Notes under the pieces: generated by a model
What the model was told of the DNA's origin: nothing
The model's database searches: none
The model's input: only the letters and a program-made list of their open reading frames with translations
Source: CAVTQY01 sp963736975
GTDB lineage: Bacteria; Pseudomonadota; Alphaproteobacteria; Acetobacterales; Acetobacteraceae
Length of the DNA: 64,000 nt
Assembly (NCBI GenBank): GCA_963736975.1
Contig: CAVTQY010000001.1
Span: 1,240,001-1,304,000, forward strand
Reading direction: 5' to 3'
Position numbers and translations under genes: made by a program
Shown here: one piece after another, positions 45,530 through 54,256 of the stretch
Position numbering within the stretch: position 1 is the stretch's first letter
Layout of the letters: each line of letters opens with the position of its first letter

Positions 45530-46362
45530 GGCGGATAGGCGTCGAGATCGACTGTGCCGCTGAAGGCGGTGGCGACCGGGCCGGTCATCAGCACGTGGCC
45601 GCTCGCTGTCCACTCGATCAGCAGTTCGCCGCCGTCGACGAGAACGGTAGCGGAGCGGCCCGTCAGCCCACGCCGATGCGCGTTGACCAGGGCGGCGCAG
45701 GCGCCGGTGCCGCAGGCCAGCGTCAGCCCGGCCCGACGTTCCCAGACCTGCAGGCGAATGCGGTCGGGCGCGAGTATCTGGGCGAAGCCGATATTGGCCC
45801 GTTCCGGGAACAGCGCGTCGCATTCCAGGGCGGGGCCGAGCTGCGCGACCGGAACAGCGGCCAGATCGGGCACGAAGAAGGTGACATGGGGATTGCCCAT
45901 GCTGGCGCCGGCCGGATCGGCGAGCGGCCCGGCCGCCAGCTCGAGGTGCAGTGTGTCGGCGGGGCGGGACAGCGGGATCTCGGACCACTCGAGGCGCGGC
46001 GGCCCCATGTCGACGGCGACCCGATTATCGCCCAGCAGCATGGCGAAGAGGTCGCCCGTCACGGTCCGCAGCCTGACGCGACGGCGGCCGGTTTGGCCGG
46101 CCAGCAGGCTTGCGACGCAACGCGTGGCATTGCCGCAGGCAGTGGCCTCGGTGCCGTCGGGATTGCGGATGCGCATGAACGCATCGGCGTCGGAGTGCTC
46201 GGGCGCCGGTTCCAGGCTGACGAGCTGATCGCAGCCGATCCCTGTCCGGCGGTCCGCTAACGCGGCCGTGCGGGCCGGCGTGAGGCCGAGCGACGCCGCG
46301 CGTTCGTCGAGCACGACGAAGTCGTTGCCACAGCCATGCATCTTCACAAAGGGAACGCGCAT
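45526..46362 (-). CDS. dapF: Diaminopimelate epimerase
   Basis: 278 residues. It converts LL- to meso-diaminopimelate for lysine and peptidoglycan. The two catalytic Cys lie in GNATRCVA and LACGTGACAAL; KMHGCGNDFVVLDE marks the N-terminus. Coupled to mtaB by a four-base overlap. The 200 bases upstream contain one of the palindromic repeats. Confidence 0.95.
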   Translation of the reverse strand: MRVPFVKMHGCGNDFVVLDERAASLGLTPARTAALADRRTGIGCDQLVSLEPAPEHSDADAFMRIRNPDGTEATACGNATRCVASLLAGQTGRRRVRLRTVTGDLFAMLLGDNRVAVDMGPPRLEWSEIPLSRPADTLHLELAAGPLADPAGASMGNPHVTFFVPDLAAVPVAQLGPALECDALFPERANIGFAQILAPDRIRLQVWERRAGLTLACGTGACAALVNAHRRGLTGRSATVLVDGGELLIEWTASGHVLMTGPVATAFSGTVDLDAYPP

Positions 46363-46489
46363 CGGTGGTGATATAGAGGTGGACGGCGGGACACTCCAAC
46401 CGCTCAGGGGAGCACTGGCTTCAGGGTAGGGGCCCAGACGCAGAGTCGAATCAACCCATAACGGACCTCACCAGGGGAAATGAGAAAGA

Positions 46490-46547
46490 CCCTCACCCGG
46501 ATTGCTGCGCAATCCGACCTCTCCCGCACGAGGGCGCGGGAGAGGTG
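46490..46547 (+). repeat. Palindromic two-hairpin repeat, copy C
   Basis: CCCTCACCCGG, then a hairpin ATTGC-TGC-GCAAT, then CCGACCTCTCCCGC with a longer loop and GCGGGAGAGGTG. The middle hairpin has a different sequence from copies B and E but still pairs. It lies between dapF and the binding-protein gene at 46564. Confidence 0.9.
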
Positions 46548-46563
46548 TTCGGTGTCCGGACCG

Positions 46564-48162
46564 CTATTGCAGATCCACTTGGTCGAAATAGTGCGGTGAG
46601 CCGAGCGGGCTGAGCTGGAAGCCCACCACGTTCTTGCGCATCGGCACGCTGACCACGGAATGCGCGATGGGCACCAAGGGTACTTCCTGATGCATGATCA
46701 CCTGGGCTTTCTCGTACAACGGGGTTCGTTGCGAGCGCGTGGTGAGCTGCTTGGCCCGGGTCACGAGATCATCGTAATCCTTGTTGCACCAGCGGCTTGC
46801 CGATCCGTTCTTAGCCGCCGCGCAGCTCAGCAGCACGTAAAAGAAATTATCAGGGTCGCCGATATCGGCGCTCCAGCCCAGCAACACCGTCTGATGATCG
46901 CCTTGTCGTACGCGTTTCAGATATTCTCCCCATTCATAGGTGACGATCCGCGCGTTCACGCCGATCTTCGCCAGGTCCGCCTGGATGGATTCAGCCATGC
47001 GCCTGGCATTGGGGTTGTAAGGGCGCTGCACCGGCATCGCCCAAATATCGGTGGAGAAGCCGTTGGGATAACCGGCCTCGGCGAGCAGTTTCTTCGCTGC
47101 ATCCGGGTCGTACGGATAATCCTTCACGTCCTTGTTGTAGGACCAGAGATTGGGCGGGATCAGGTTTACTGCGTTCACGCCGGTGCCAAGGAAGACCGAG
47201 TTAAGAATCGCTTTTTTGTCGATCGCCATCGCCATCGCGCGGCGCACCCGTACGTCATCGAACGGCTTTTTTTCCGTGTTGAACGCCCAGTAGCCGATGT
47301 TCAGCGCGGCCCCGCTGAGCACCTTCAGGTTGGGATCTGCCTTCATGGCTGGCAGGTCGGCGGGATTCGGGAAGGCGATGATCTGGCACTCATCAGCTTT
47401 CAGCTTCGCGAAACGCACCGACGGATCGGGCGTGATCGCGAACACCAGATTGTCAATCTTTGGGCGCCCGTTCCAGTAGCTGGGATTGGCGGTATAGCGG
47501 ATGATCGCGTCCGGCTGGTAATTCACGAACACGAACGGGCCGGTGCCGACCGGGAACCGGTCGAATTTTTCGGGCGTGCCGGCCTTCATCATCTTGTCAG
47601 CATATTCAGCAGACTGGATGGAGGCGAAATCCATTCCAACTTCGGAGATAAACGGCGCCTCGGGGCGGTTGAGCGTGAAAACGACGGTGTAGTCGTCGGC
47701 CTTGGTGATGGACTTCAGGATTTGCGGAAAACTCATGTCGTTGAAATAGGGAAAGTTGCCGCCGGAAACCTTGTGCCACGGATCGTCCTGCTTCCACTGA
47801 CGGTTGAAGCTGAACAGCACATCGTCGGCGTTGAAATCACGCGTCGGGGTGAACCAGGGTGTGGTATGGAACTTCACATTGTGGCGCAGATGGAATGTGT
47901 AGATCAGGCCGTCTTCGGTGACGTCCCAGGACTCGGCCAGGCCAGGCACAGGATCGACGGTGCCACGTTTGAACTCGACCAAACGATTGTAGAGCTGGCG
48001 AGACGTCGCGTCGAACGTGGTGCCGGAGGTGTAGAACGCCGGTGTGAAACCTTCGGGGCTCCCTTCCGAGCAATAAACCAGCGTTTTGGCGGTCGCCGAG
48101 ACCGTAAGCATCGCGCTGAGCGCGGCACCGGCAATCATCGCGGCCAGTCTGTTCGATGTCAT
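46564..48162 (-). CDS. ABC transporter substrate-binding protein, family 5 (DppA-like)
   Basis: 532 residues with a signal peptide (MTSNRLAAMIAGAALSAMLT, then SATAKT). The family 5 core is clear: VYCSEGSPEGFTPAFYTSGT, LRHNVKFHTTPWFTPTRDFN and VRRAMAMAIDKKAILN. It resembles dipeptide- or heme-binding DppA more closely than the binding protein at 14227. No permease or ATPase genes are adjacent, so it is another orphan. ATG preceded by a long GGGAGGGGGG. Confidence 0.9.
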   Translation of the reverse strand: MTSNRLAAMIAGAALSAMLTVSATAKTLVYCSEGSPEGFTPAFYTSGTTFDATSRQLYNRLVEFKRGTVDPVPGLAESWDVTEDGLIYTFHLRHNVKFHTTPWFTPTRDFNADDVLFSFNRQWKQDDPWHKVSGGNFPYFNDMSFPQILKSITKADDYTVVFTLNRPEAPFISEVGMDFASIQSAEYADKMMKAGTPEKFDRFPVGTGPFVFVNYQPDAIIRYTANPSYWNGRPKIDNLVFAITPDPSVRFAKLKADECQIIAFPNPADLPAMKADPNLKVLSGAALNIGYWAFNTEKKPFDDVRVRRAMAMAIDKKAILNSVFLGTGVNAVNLIPPNLWSYNKDVKDYPYDPDAAKKLLAEAGYPNGFSTDIWAMPVQRPYNPNARRMAESIQADLAKIGVNARIVTYEWGEYLKRVRQGDHQTVLLGWSADIGDPDNFFYVLLSCAAAKNGSASRWCNKDYDDLVTRAKQLTTRSQRTPLYEKAQVIMHQEVPLVPIAHSVVSVPMRKNVVGFQLSPLGSPHYFDQVDLQ

Positions 48163-48275
48163 TACCCCCCTCCCGTTATCGCTATGGATCGATTATGCGC
48201 CATCGGGGACCGTGGCGTCCAACATCGGATGGCGCGTCCCGTCAGGCTTTTGTGGCACAATGAGGAGCTGCCGGA

Positions 48276-49115
48276 ATGCCAGTTTTGCGGTCCCTGATCG
48301 ACGGTCCGGACCCCGTCTTCGCGCCGCTGGTGCTCAACCCGCTGATGGCGAAGCTCGCCGAACAGGCTGGATTTCCGGCGCTCTATCTGGGCGGCGGCGC
48401 GATGGGCTACCTGACATGCTTCACCGAAGCCAACCTGTCGCTGACCGAGATGTGCCAGGTGGGGTTGGACATCCGGACGGCGTGCCCGCTGCCGCTGATC
48501 CTCGACGGCGCCTGCGGTTGGGGCGATCCGATGCACCTGCGCCGCACCATCGGCATGGCGGAAGCCGCCGGCTTCGCCGCGATCGAGATCGAGGACCAGA
48601 TCCTGCCGAAGCGGGCGCACCACCATGTCGGCATCGAGCACCTGATCGAAGCGCCGTTGATGGTCGAGAAAGTGCGCGAGGCAGTAGCGACACGGCGATC
48701 ACCGGAGTTCCTGATCATCGCCCGCACCAACGCGGTGCGCGACATCAGCATGGATGAGGCGCTGCGCCGCGGTGAGGCCATGAAGGAAGCCGGTGCCGAT
48801 ATCCTGTTCCTGACCGCGCGCGAACCCGAGGAGCTGCGCCACATCGCCGAGCGGGTGCCGCCGCCGCTGATGTTCATGTTCCTCGGCGGCACCGCACCCC
48901 GCATTCCGGTGCCGGAGCTGTATCGCATGGGCTACCGGCTCTTCGTCGATGCGCAGACGCCCTTGATGGCGATGCACCGCGCCCTGCGGGAGTGTTACGC
49001 GTCGCTGCGCGCGGGGCGCCCTGATCCGCTGCTCGGCGGCGAGCAGGATCGGGTGCATGAGACGATCGGGTTGGAAGCGCTGCTGGCGATCGAGCGACGC
49101 ACGGTCGAGAAGTAA
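48276..49115 (+). CDS. PEP mutase / isocitrate lyase superfamily protein
   Basis: 279 residues with a (beta/alpha)8 fold: LYLGGGAMGYL, LPLILDGACGWGDPMHL, AAIEIEDQILPKRAHHHVG and EFLIIARTNAV. In lyases of this family the loop is KRCGH with a catalytic Cys; here it reads KRAHH, so the Cys is absent and classic isocitrate or methylisocitrate cleavage is unlikely. An oxaloacetate decarboxylase or similar C-C lyase is more probable. Divergent from the DppA-like gene; GAGGAG precedes the ATG. Confidence 0.82.
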   Translation: MPVLRSLIDGPDPVFAPLVLNPLMAKLAEQAGFPALYLGGGAMGYLTCFTEANLSLTEMCQVGLDIRTACPLPLILDGACGWGDPMHLRRTIGMAEAAGFAAIEIEDQILPKRAHHHVGIEHLIEAPLMVEKVREAVATRRSPEFLIIARTNAVRDISMDEALRRGEAMKEAGADILFLTAREPEELRHIAERVPPPLMFMFLGGTAPRIPVPELYRMGYRLFVDAQTPLMAMHRALRECYASLRAGRPDPLLGGEQDRVHETIGLEALLAIERRTVEK

Positions 49116-49583
49116 CTATCCTACGATGATCGCGTTGCGCAGGCGAACCGGACCGCCGATCCCGCGCAACGGCTCGATTCCGGTGCCGGTGCCGCGGATC
49201 ACCACAGTCCCATAGTTGAAGATGCGACCACCGATGCTCTGGATCACATCGACGGTCTCGATCCGCGTGATGTTCATCTCCACCGTGTAGCGGGACAGCA
49301 GCCCCCGCTTGTAGATTACGCGCCGGTCGGTCACCACGATCTCCGTGCTGCGGCGCCTGATCCATTCGGACAGACCCACCAGTACTCCCAGCGCGGCGAT
49401 CGCAGCGGCAGCGTAAAGGCAATAGGTGCGCTGCGGCTCCTGCACCGCAACCCACTCCCCCACCACCGCGATGGCGATCGCAATCAGCAGGAAGAAGACA
49501 CAGGGCCAGTAGATCGACCAGTGCAGATGGGCGACGTCCCGCACCGTCTCCTCGGGCTGCAGCACTTTCGTGTAATAGGCCAT
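49116..49583 (-). CDS. PH-domain membrane protein (bPH2/DUF304)
   Basis: 155 residues: YYTKVLQPEETV start, two membrane helices (IYWPCVFFLLIAIAIAVVG and CLYAAAAIAALGVLVGL), then a bacterial PH domain with EIVVTDRRVIYKRGLLSR, MNITRIETVDVIQS and FNYGTVVIRGTGTGIEP. Such proteins are found in membrane-stress or unknown roles. ATG 49583 fits the family start; the longer upstream frame overlaps the divergent gene. Confidence 0.75.
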   Translation of the reverse strand: MAYYTKVLQPEETVRDVAHLHWSIYWPCVFFLLIAIAIAVVGEWVAVQEPQRTYCLYAAAAIAALGVLVGLSEWIRRRSTEIVVTDRRVIYKRGLLSRYTVEMNITRIETVDVIQSIGGRIFNYGTVVIRGTGTGIEPLRGIGGPVRLRNAIIVG

Positions 49584-49650
49584 CGCCGCAATTTGCCGGG
49601 GCGCTCGCCATCGTGCCAGTCTGGCGCGGGTCACCGTAACGAGAGCCGCC

Positions 49651-50520
49651 ATGTCAGCAGCCCTCAGGCTCCGCGCCGCCATCGCGCCTTATTCGCATGT
49701 GCGGGCGCTGCTCGACGGCAGCGTGAGCTCCGAACGGGTGGCGTTCGATTTCATCGAGGTGACGCCGATCACGCGGGCGTTCCGGCGCATGACGCGCGGG
49801 CTGGAGTTCGATCTCTGCGAGATGGCGGCCGTGACCCTGGCTCAGGCGCACGCGTTCGAAAAACCCATCGCCGGCCTGTCCGTGGTGGTGATGCGCGGGT
49901 TCCATCACGGCGCGCTGGTTTGCATGCAACACGCCGCGATACGCGGGCCGGAGGATCTCCCCGGCCGCCGGATCGGCGTACGCGCCTGGTCGCAGACCAC
50001 CGGCGTCTGGGTGCGCGGTATCCTGCGCAGCGAATACGGCGTGGACGCGGCGCGCGCGGCCTGGGTCACCGAGGAGGACGCGCATGTGGCGGAGGCCCGC
50101 GATCCTCCCTGGGTCAGCCGCGCGCCGGCGGGGGCCGATCTCGCGGCAATGCTGCGCGCCGGGGTGATCGATGCCGGCGTGGCGCTGCGCGGGCTGGAAG
50201 GCGAGACGCGCACGGTTGTCCCGGATGCCGATGCGGCGGCGGCCGACTGGTATCGCCGCACCGGGATTTACCCGGTGAACCACGTGATCGCGGTGAAGCG
50301 CGCGCTGCTGGACGAGCATCCCTGGCTCGCCGGCGAGCTGATGGTTCTGTTCGCGGCGGCGAAGCAGGCGGAGGCACCGCCCCCGGACAGCCTGGTTGGC
50401 GATACGCTGCCGTATGGTCTGGAGGCCAACCGTCCGGCCATTGAAGCGCTGATGCGTTTCGCCGCCGAGCAGGAAATGGTGCCGCGCGCCTACGCCGCGG
50501 ATGAATTGTTTGTGCTGTAA
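49651..50520 (+). CDS. 4,5-dihydroxyphthalate decarboxylase-like / PhnD-type protein
   Basis: 289 residues resembling the Pht5 4,5-dihydroxyphthalate decarboxylase group, which itself shares the periplasmic-binding-protein fold (AIAPYSHVRALLDGSV, ITRAFRRMTRGLEFDLCEMA, LPGRRIGVRAWSQTTGVW). No signal peptide is seen, so it is probably cytoplasmic. First of three genes on the plus strand that look like an aromatic-acid pathway: an aldolase starts 18 bases later and a LigJ-like hydratase follows. The exact substrate is inference. Confidence 0.65.
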   Translation: MSAALRLRAAIAPYSHVRALLDGSVSSERVAFDFIEVTPITRAFRRMTRGLEFDLCEMAAVTLAQAHAFEKPIAGLSVVVMRGFHHGALVCMQHAAIRGPEDLPGRRIGVRAWSQTTGVWVRGILRSEYGVDAARAAWVTEEDAHVAEARDPPWVSRAPAGADLAAMLRAGVIDAGVALRGLEGETRTVVPDADAAAADWYRRTGIYPVNHVIAVKRALLDEHPWLAGELMVLFAAAKQAEAPPPDSLVGDTLPYGLEANRPAIEALMRFAAEQEMVPRAYAADELFVL

Positions 50521-50538
50521 CGAGATGGGCAGGTGGAC

Positions 50539-51405
50539 ATGCAAGACATCCCGCGCCTGAACGGCGCTATTCGCGCGCTCGAATCCGGCCAGCCGGCCTT
50601 CGCGCCGTTCACCAGCGCGGAGATTTCGAACGCGATCACCTTCGCCGCTTCCGCCTGCGACGGCGTGGTGTTCGAGATGGAGCACAACCCATATGACATA
50701 AAGGCGCTGCGCGACTGCCTGCAATACATGCTGAACCGGCGGCAGATCGCCACCTCCGGCTCCATCGCGCCGGCGGTGACGCCCTTCGTGCGCATTCCGC
50801 CGAATGGCGGCGAGCAGAGCCAGTGGATCGCCAAGCAGGTGCTCGATGTCGGCGTCTATGGCGTGGTCTGGCCGCATGTCAGCACGGTGGAGGACGCCCG
50901 CAACGCCGTCGCGGCCTGCCGATATCCGCGCCCGCGCGAAGCGCCGCGTCACGAGCCGGCCGGCCAGCGCGGCGATGCGCCGACGGCGGCGGCACGCTAC
51001 TGGGGACTGACTCCGGCGGAATACTACCAGCGCGCCGATGTCTGGCCGCTCGATCCGGCCGGCGAAATCCTGGTGGTGATCATGTGCGAGGAGAAGCGGG
51101 CGATCGGCAACCTGCCGAAGATGCTGGAGCAGGTGCCAGGCATCGGCGTCGTTTTGATCGGTGAAGGCGACCTGTCGCAGGACCTTGGCTATCCGCGGCA
51201 ATACGAGCATCCGACCGTCGCCTCGGCGATCGACGAAATCCTGGCGATCTGCATGCACTACAATGTGCCGTGCGGGCACCCGCACGTGGACTCGAAGAAC
51301 GTGGAGGCGCTGATCGGCAAAGGGTTTCGATGGCTGATGCCGGGGCCGGTGACGTCTTTCGCGGCCCTGGAACTGGGTCGCCGCAGCGCGGGGAGGACCG
51401 CATGA
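50539..51405 (+). CDS. HpcH/HpaI-type aldolase
   Basis: 288 residues of the HpcH/HpaI (citrate lyase beta-like) aldolase family: DGVVFEMEHNPYD (metal-ligand Glu near), VTPFVRIPPN, VGVYGVVWPHVSTVEDAR and VVLIGEGDLSQDLGYP. It cleaves 4-hydroxy-2-oxo acids, the kind made in meta-cleavage pathways. A GTG six bases before the ATG is also possible; AGGTGG precedes the ATG. Its last codon overlaps the next gene by four bases (ATGA). Confidence 0.83.
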   Translation: MQDIPRLNGAIRALESGQPAFAPFTSAEISNAITFAASACDGVVFEMEHNPYDIKALRDCLQYMLNRRQIATSGSIAPAVTPFVRIPPNGGEQSQWIAKQVLDVGVYGVVWPHVSTVEDARNAVAACRYPRPREAPRHEPAGQRGDAPTAAARYWGLTPAEYYQRADVWPLDPAGEILVVIMCEEKRAIGNLPKMLEQVPGIGVVLIGEGDLSQDLGYPRQYEHPTVASAIDEILAICMHYNVPCGHPHVDSKNVEALIGKGFRWLMPGPVTSFAALELGRRSAGRTA

Positions 51406-52394
51406 TCATCGATGTACACGCGCATTACACGCAGGCTTCGCCGAAACTGGACGCCTACCGCGGCCGGCAGGTGGGATCTCAGAACAAGCCGGCGAAAGGC
51501 TCGCTCGGCATCAGTGACGACGAGATCGTCGCCTCTCTGCAGGGCAACATCCGGCAGATGAAGGACCGGGGGATCGACCGGCTGATGTTCTCGCCGCGCG
51601 CCTCCGGCATGGGGCACGATTTCGGCAACGAGCTGATCAGCCGCTACTGGACGGAGGTGAACAACGACCTGATCGGACGCCTCTGCAAGCTGTTTCCCGA
51701 GCAGTTCTCCCCGGTGGGGCAGTTGCCGCAGACGCCGGGAGTGAGCCCGCGGAACTGCCTGGAGGAGATCGATCGCTGCGTGGCCGAATGGGGGTTTGTC
51801 GGGTTCAACATCAATCCCGACGTTTCGGGCGGAGCGCTGCCGTTCACGCCCTCCCTCGGTTCCGAATGGTGGTATCCGCTGTGGGAAAAAATGGTGGCGC
51901 TCGACTTGCCGGGGATGATCCATGCCAGCTCGACGCTGAATCCCGGGCTGCATGTGAACGGTTCGCATTACGTGAACTGGGACACCGCCGCCGTGGTGGA
52001 GCTGTGCAATTCCCGCGTGTTCGAGGATTTTCCGCGGCTGAAACTGATCATCCCGCATGGCGGCGGCGCCATCCCGTTCCAGTGGCGGCGGCACTCGGCG
52101 CTGCACGAGCTCGCGCGCAAGCGGCCGTTCGAGGAAATGGTGAAGCATTTGTATTTCGATATGGCGATCTACGACCGCAACTCGATGGAGCTGCTGGTCA
52201 AGCGGATGGGGGCGGATAACATCCTGTATGCCAGCGAGATGTTCGGCACCGCCAAAGCGACCGATCCGACCACCGGACGCTGTTACGACGACACGGTGCC
52301 GATGGTGAAGGAGATCGCCTGGCTATCGGAAGAAGACCGCTACAAGATCTTCGAAGGCAATGCGCGCAAACTTTACGCGCGGGCGAAGTTCTGA
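51402..52394 (+). CDS. Amidohydrolase, 4-oxalomesaconate hydratase (LigJ)-like
   Basis: 330 residues. MIIDVHAHYTQASPKLDAYRG with the HxH metal motif, IPHGGGAIPFQW and LYASEMFGTAKATDPTTG resemble LigJ, which hydrates 4-oxalomesaconate in the protocatechuate 4,5-cleavage pathway; the wider amidohydrolase-2 family also includes decarboxylases. Coupled to the aldolase by ATGA. With the Pht5-like protein upstream the three genes suggest degradation of a phthalate- or protocatechuate-type acid. Confidence 0.75.
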   Translation: MIIDVHAHYTQASPKLDAYRGRQVGSQNKPAKGSLGISDDEIVASLQGNIRQMKDRGIDRLMFSPRASGMGHDFGNELISRYWTEVNNDLIGRLCKLFPEQFSPVGQLPQTPGVSPRNCLEEIDRCVAEWGFVGFNINPDVSGGALPFTPSLGSEWWYPLWEKMVALDLPGMIHASSTLNPGLHVNGSHYVNWDTAAVVELCNSRVFEDFPRLKLIIPHGGGAIPFQWRRHSALHELARKRPFEEMVKHLYFDMAIYDRNSMELLVKRMGADNILYASEMFGTAKATDPTTGRCYDDTVPMVKEIAWLSEEDRYKIFEGNARKLYARAKF

Positions 52395-52610
52395 CGTCGG
52401 CAAGCTGAACGCAGCACCGATCGCCTGCGTCCTGCTGCCGCTGCTCGATGCCAGCCAAGCACACGCGCATGACTTGTGACCCTTTTTCGATGTCGCGCTG
52501 ATCCGCGCCGAGAAGGGGGCGACGCTGCCGGACATGCCTTGCCCTGCACCGCCGGGGCCCATGCGCGACATGATCGGTTCTGGCGGCGGCAATCGCGCCC
52601 TATCGTCCGT
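52395..52610 (+). pseudogene. Decayed secreted-protein gene, possibly alginate-lyase-like
   Basis: Pieces on the plus strand read like one gene with a stop and a frame change: a signal-peptide-like KLNAAPIACVLLPLL, after a TGA the stretch FFDVALIRAEKGATLPDMPC then PAPPGPMRDM, and in another frame IAPYRPFIVPWRGGDVS ending at a stop. The xPFDVAxxRA...CPxPPxPVRD layout resembles the N-terminus of alginate-lyase-like proteins. No intact frame remains. Confidence 0.3.
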
Positions 52611-53225
52611 TCATCGTGCCCTGGCGGGGCGGGGACGTGTCGCTGTTGTATGGGCCGTAGCCGCACGAAAACACGTGGCGAGATGATCGTCCGCCATCCC
52701 GGTCGCCTGCATGAACGCATAGCAGATGGTCGAGCCGACAAAGCTGAACCCGGCCTTACGGAGCGCCTTGCTCATGCGGTCGGACACGTCGGTGCGGGCG
52801 GGCACCTGCGACATCTCCTGCCACCGGTTGACGATCGGCACGCCATCGACAAAGGACCACAGATACGCGTCGAGACTGCCATGCGCCGCGATCGCCAGCA
52901 GCGCCGCGCGAGCGTTGGCGCGGACGGAAAACACCTTCAAGCGGTTGCGGATGACGCCCGACTTTGCCAGCACTTCCGCGAGTTCCGCGTCGGTCATCGC
53001 CGCCACACGCCCGATGTCGAAAAGGTGGAACGCCCGGCGATATTCCTCGCGGCGATCGAGGATCGTGCGCCAGGACAGGCCGGCCTGCGCCCCTTCCAGC
53101 GTCAACAGCTCGAACAGGGCGCGGTCGTCATGCTGCGGGATACCCCATTCCTCGTCGTGATAGGCAATCATCGCGGAGGTGCCGTTCGCCCAGCTGCAGC
53201 GCGTTATGGTCGGGGCGGATGACAT
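52611..53225 (-). CDS. tag: DNA-3-methyladenine glycosylase I
   Basis: 204 residues. It removes 3-methyladenine from DNA in base-excision repair. Family pattern: RCSWANGTSAMIAYHDEEWG at the start with the zinc Cys/His, LFELLTLEGAQAGLSW with the Glu of the binding pocket, and the C-terminal FVGSTICYAFMQATGMADDH followed by the zinc Cys (TC). Length normal for Tag. Neighbours are unrelated. Confidence 0.92.
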   Translation of the reverse strand: MSSAPTITRCSWANGTSAMIAYHDEEWGIPQHDDRALFELLTLEGAQAGLSWRTILDRREEYRRAFHLFDIGRVAAMTDAELAEVLAKSGVIRNRLKVFSVRANARAALLAIAAHGSLDAYLWSFVDGVPIVNRWQEMSQVPARTDVSDRMSKALRKAGFSFVGSTICYAFMQATGMADDHLATCFRAATAHTTATRPRPARAR

Positions 53226-53237
53226 TACCCAGAAAAT

Positions 53238-54149
53238 CTACGCCGCGGCCGGGCGTGGACCGCGCATGAACCGTCGCGCGAAGCGAACCAGCCTCGGCAC
53301 GGTGGTCGGGCGCAGCAGGCGCGGATCGTAACCCGACAACCGCCGGTCGTTCTCGCGCAGGCAGATATCCATCAATTCGGCAGTATTGATCTCACCGCCC
53401 ACCGCGCTCGCGCCCTGCACGGTGAAATTGGCGTCCTCCTTCTCCCCCGCGCTGACATCCTTCGCCAACCCGACCCGTTCGCGAATCAGGAAAGCCCAAA
53501 CCGCCCTTGTTTTCAGAAAGAACCACGGCCGGCGCCAGAGCGGCATCGTGCGCTTGTGCCAGTCCAGCCAGTTCACGAAGAACAGGATGTGCCGCCCCTC
53601 CTCCTGGATCACCGGTTCGAACGTCTCCACCAGCTCTTCAGGGAAAAAGCCGGAGCGGCGCGCCAGCTCGAACAGACCGAAGGCGAAGAAACTGTCGATG
53701 CACTCGGAATAACCGGTGACCAGGAAGCCCCACTCCGGGTCCTTCGGCTCGACATACTCCGGCTCCGGTTCCAGCTCGATCCCGTAAGCGCGCACCAGAT
53801 GCGACAGCACCTCCTTGTGGCGGCCTTCCTCGAAGCCCATCAGTTCAAAGGCCTCGCGCAGCACCCGGTCCTTTATGCCGCGCGCATAGCTCAGGATGCG
53901 CAATCGAGCGCGCCCCTCGGTCTGCACGGCAATGTCCCAGATTGGCAGGTTGATGAGCCGCTGCCGCGCCGCCTCATCGAGCTGCGGCCATTCGATCACC
54001 GCCGGCTTATACGGATTGAACGTATCCAGCAGCATGCGGGCGAACATCGCCCGATGGGCGTCGCCGCCCCGCCGAAGGCGCTGCTCGGATCCGAAATGCC
54101 AGTGGCGGGCCGCGTGGTCGGCGGCCTCGATGATCGGGCTTGTGGTCAT
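53238..54149 (-). CDS. Ferritin-like di-iron protein (unknown function)
   Basis: 303 residues. Two helix motifs with the di-iron pattern ExxH: ELMGFEEGRHKEVLS and VIQEEGRHILFFVNW, about 90 residues apart, suggest a carboxylate-bridged di-iron centre in a helical bundle, as in ferritin-like oxidases. I cannot name the family. The upstream open frame is longer, but the ATG at 54149 fits a normal start and the divergent DedA gene begins at 54257. Confidence 0.65.
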   Translation of the reverse strand: MTTSPIIEAADHAARHWHFGSEQRLRRGGDAHRAMFARMLLDTFNPYKPAVIEWPQLDEAARQRLINLPIWDIAVQTEGRARLRILSYARGIKDRVLREAFELMGFEEGRHKEVLSHLVRAYGIELEPEPEYVEPKDPEWGFLVTGYSECIDSFFAFGLFELARRSGFFPEELVETFEPVIQEEGRHILFFVNWLDWHKRTMPLWRRPWFFLKTRAVWAFLIRERVGLAKDVSAGEKEDANFTVQGASAVGGEINTAELMDICLRENDRRLSGYDPRLLRPTTVPRLVRFARRFMRGPRPAAA

Positions 54150-54256
54150 GCCTGGCTGGTCACCTCTGCTGCCTGGACAGACCATGTGATGCCAGGCGGA
54201 CGGCACGCAAGCCGAGCCGGCTTTGTCTCCGCCGGTGCACCCTGTAGAAGCTGCCC

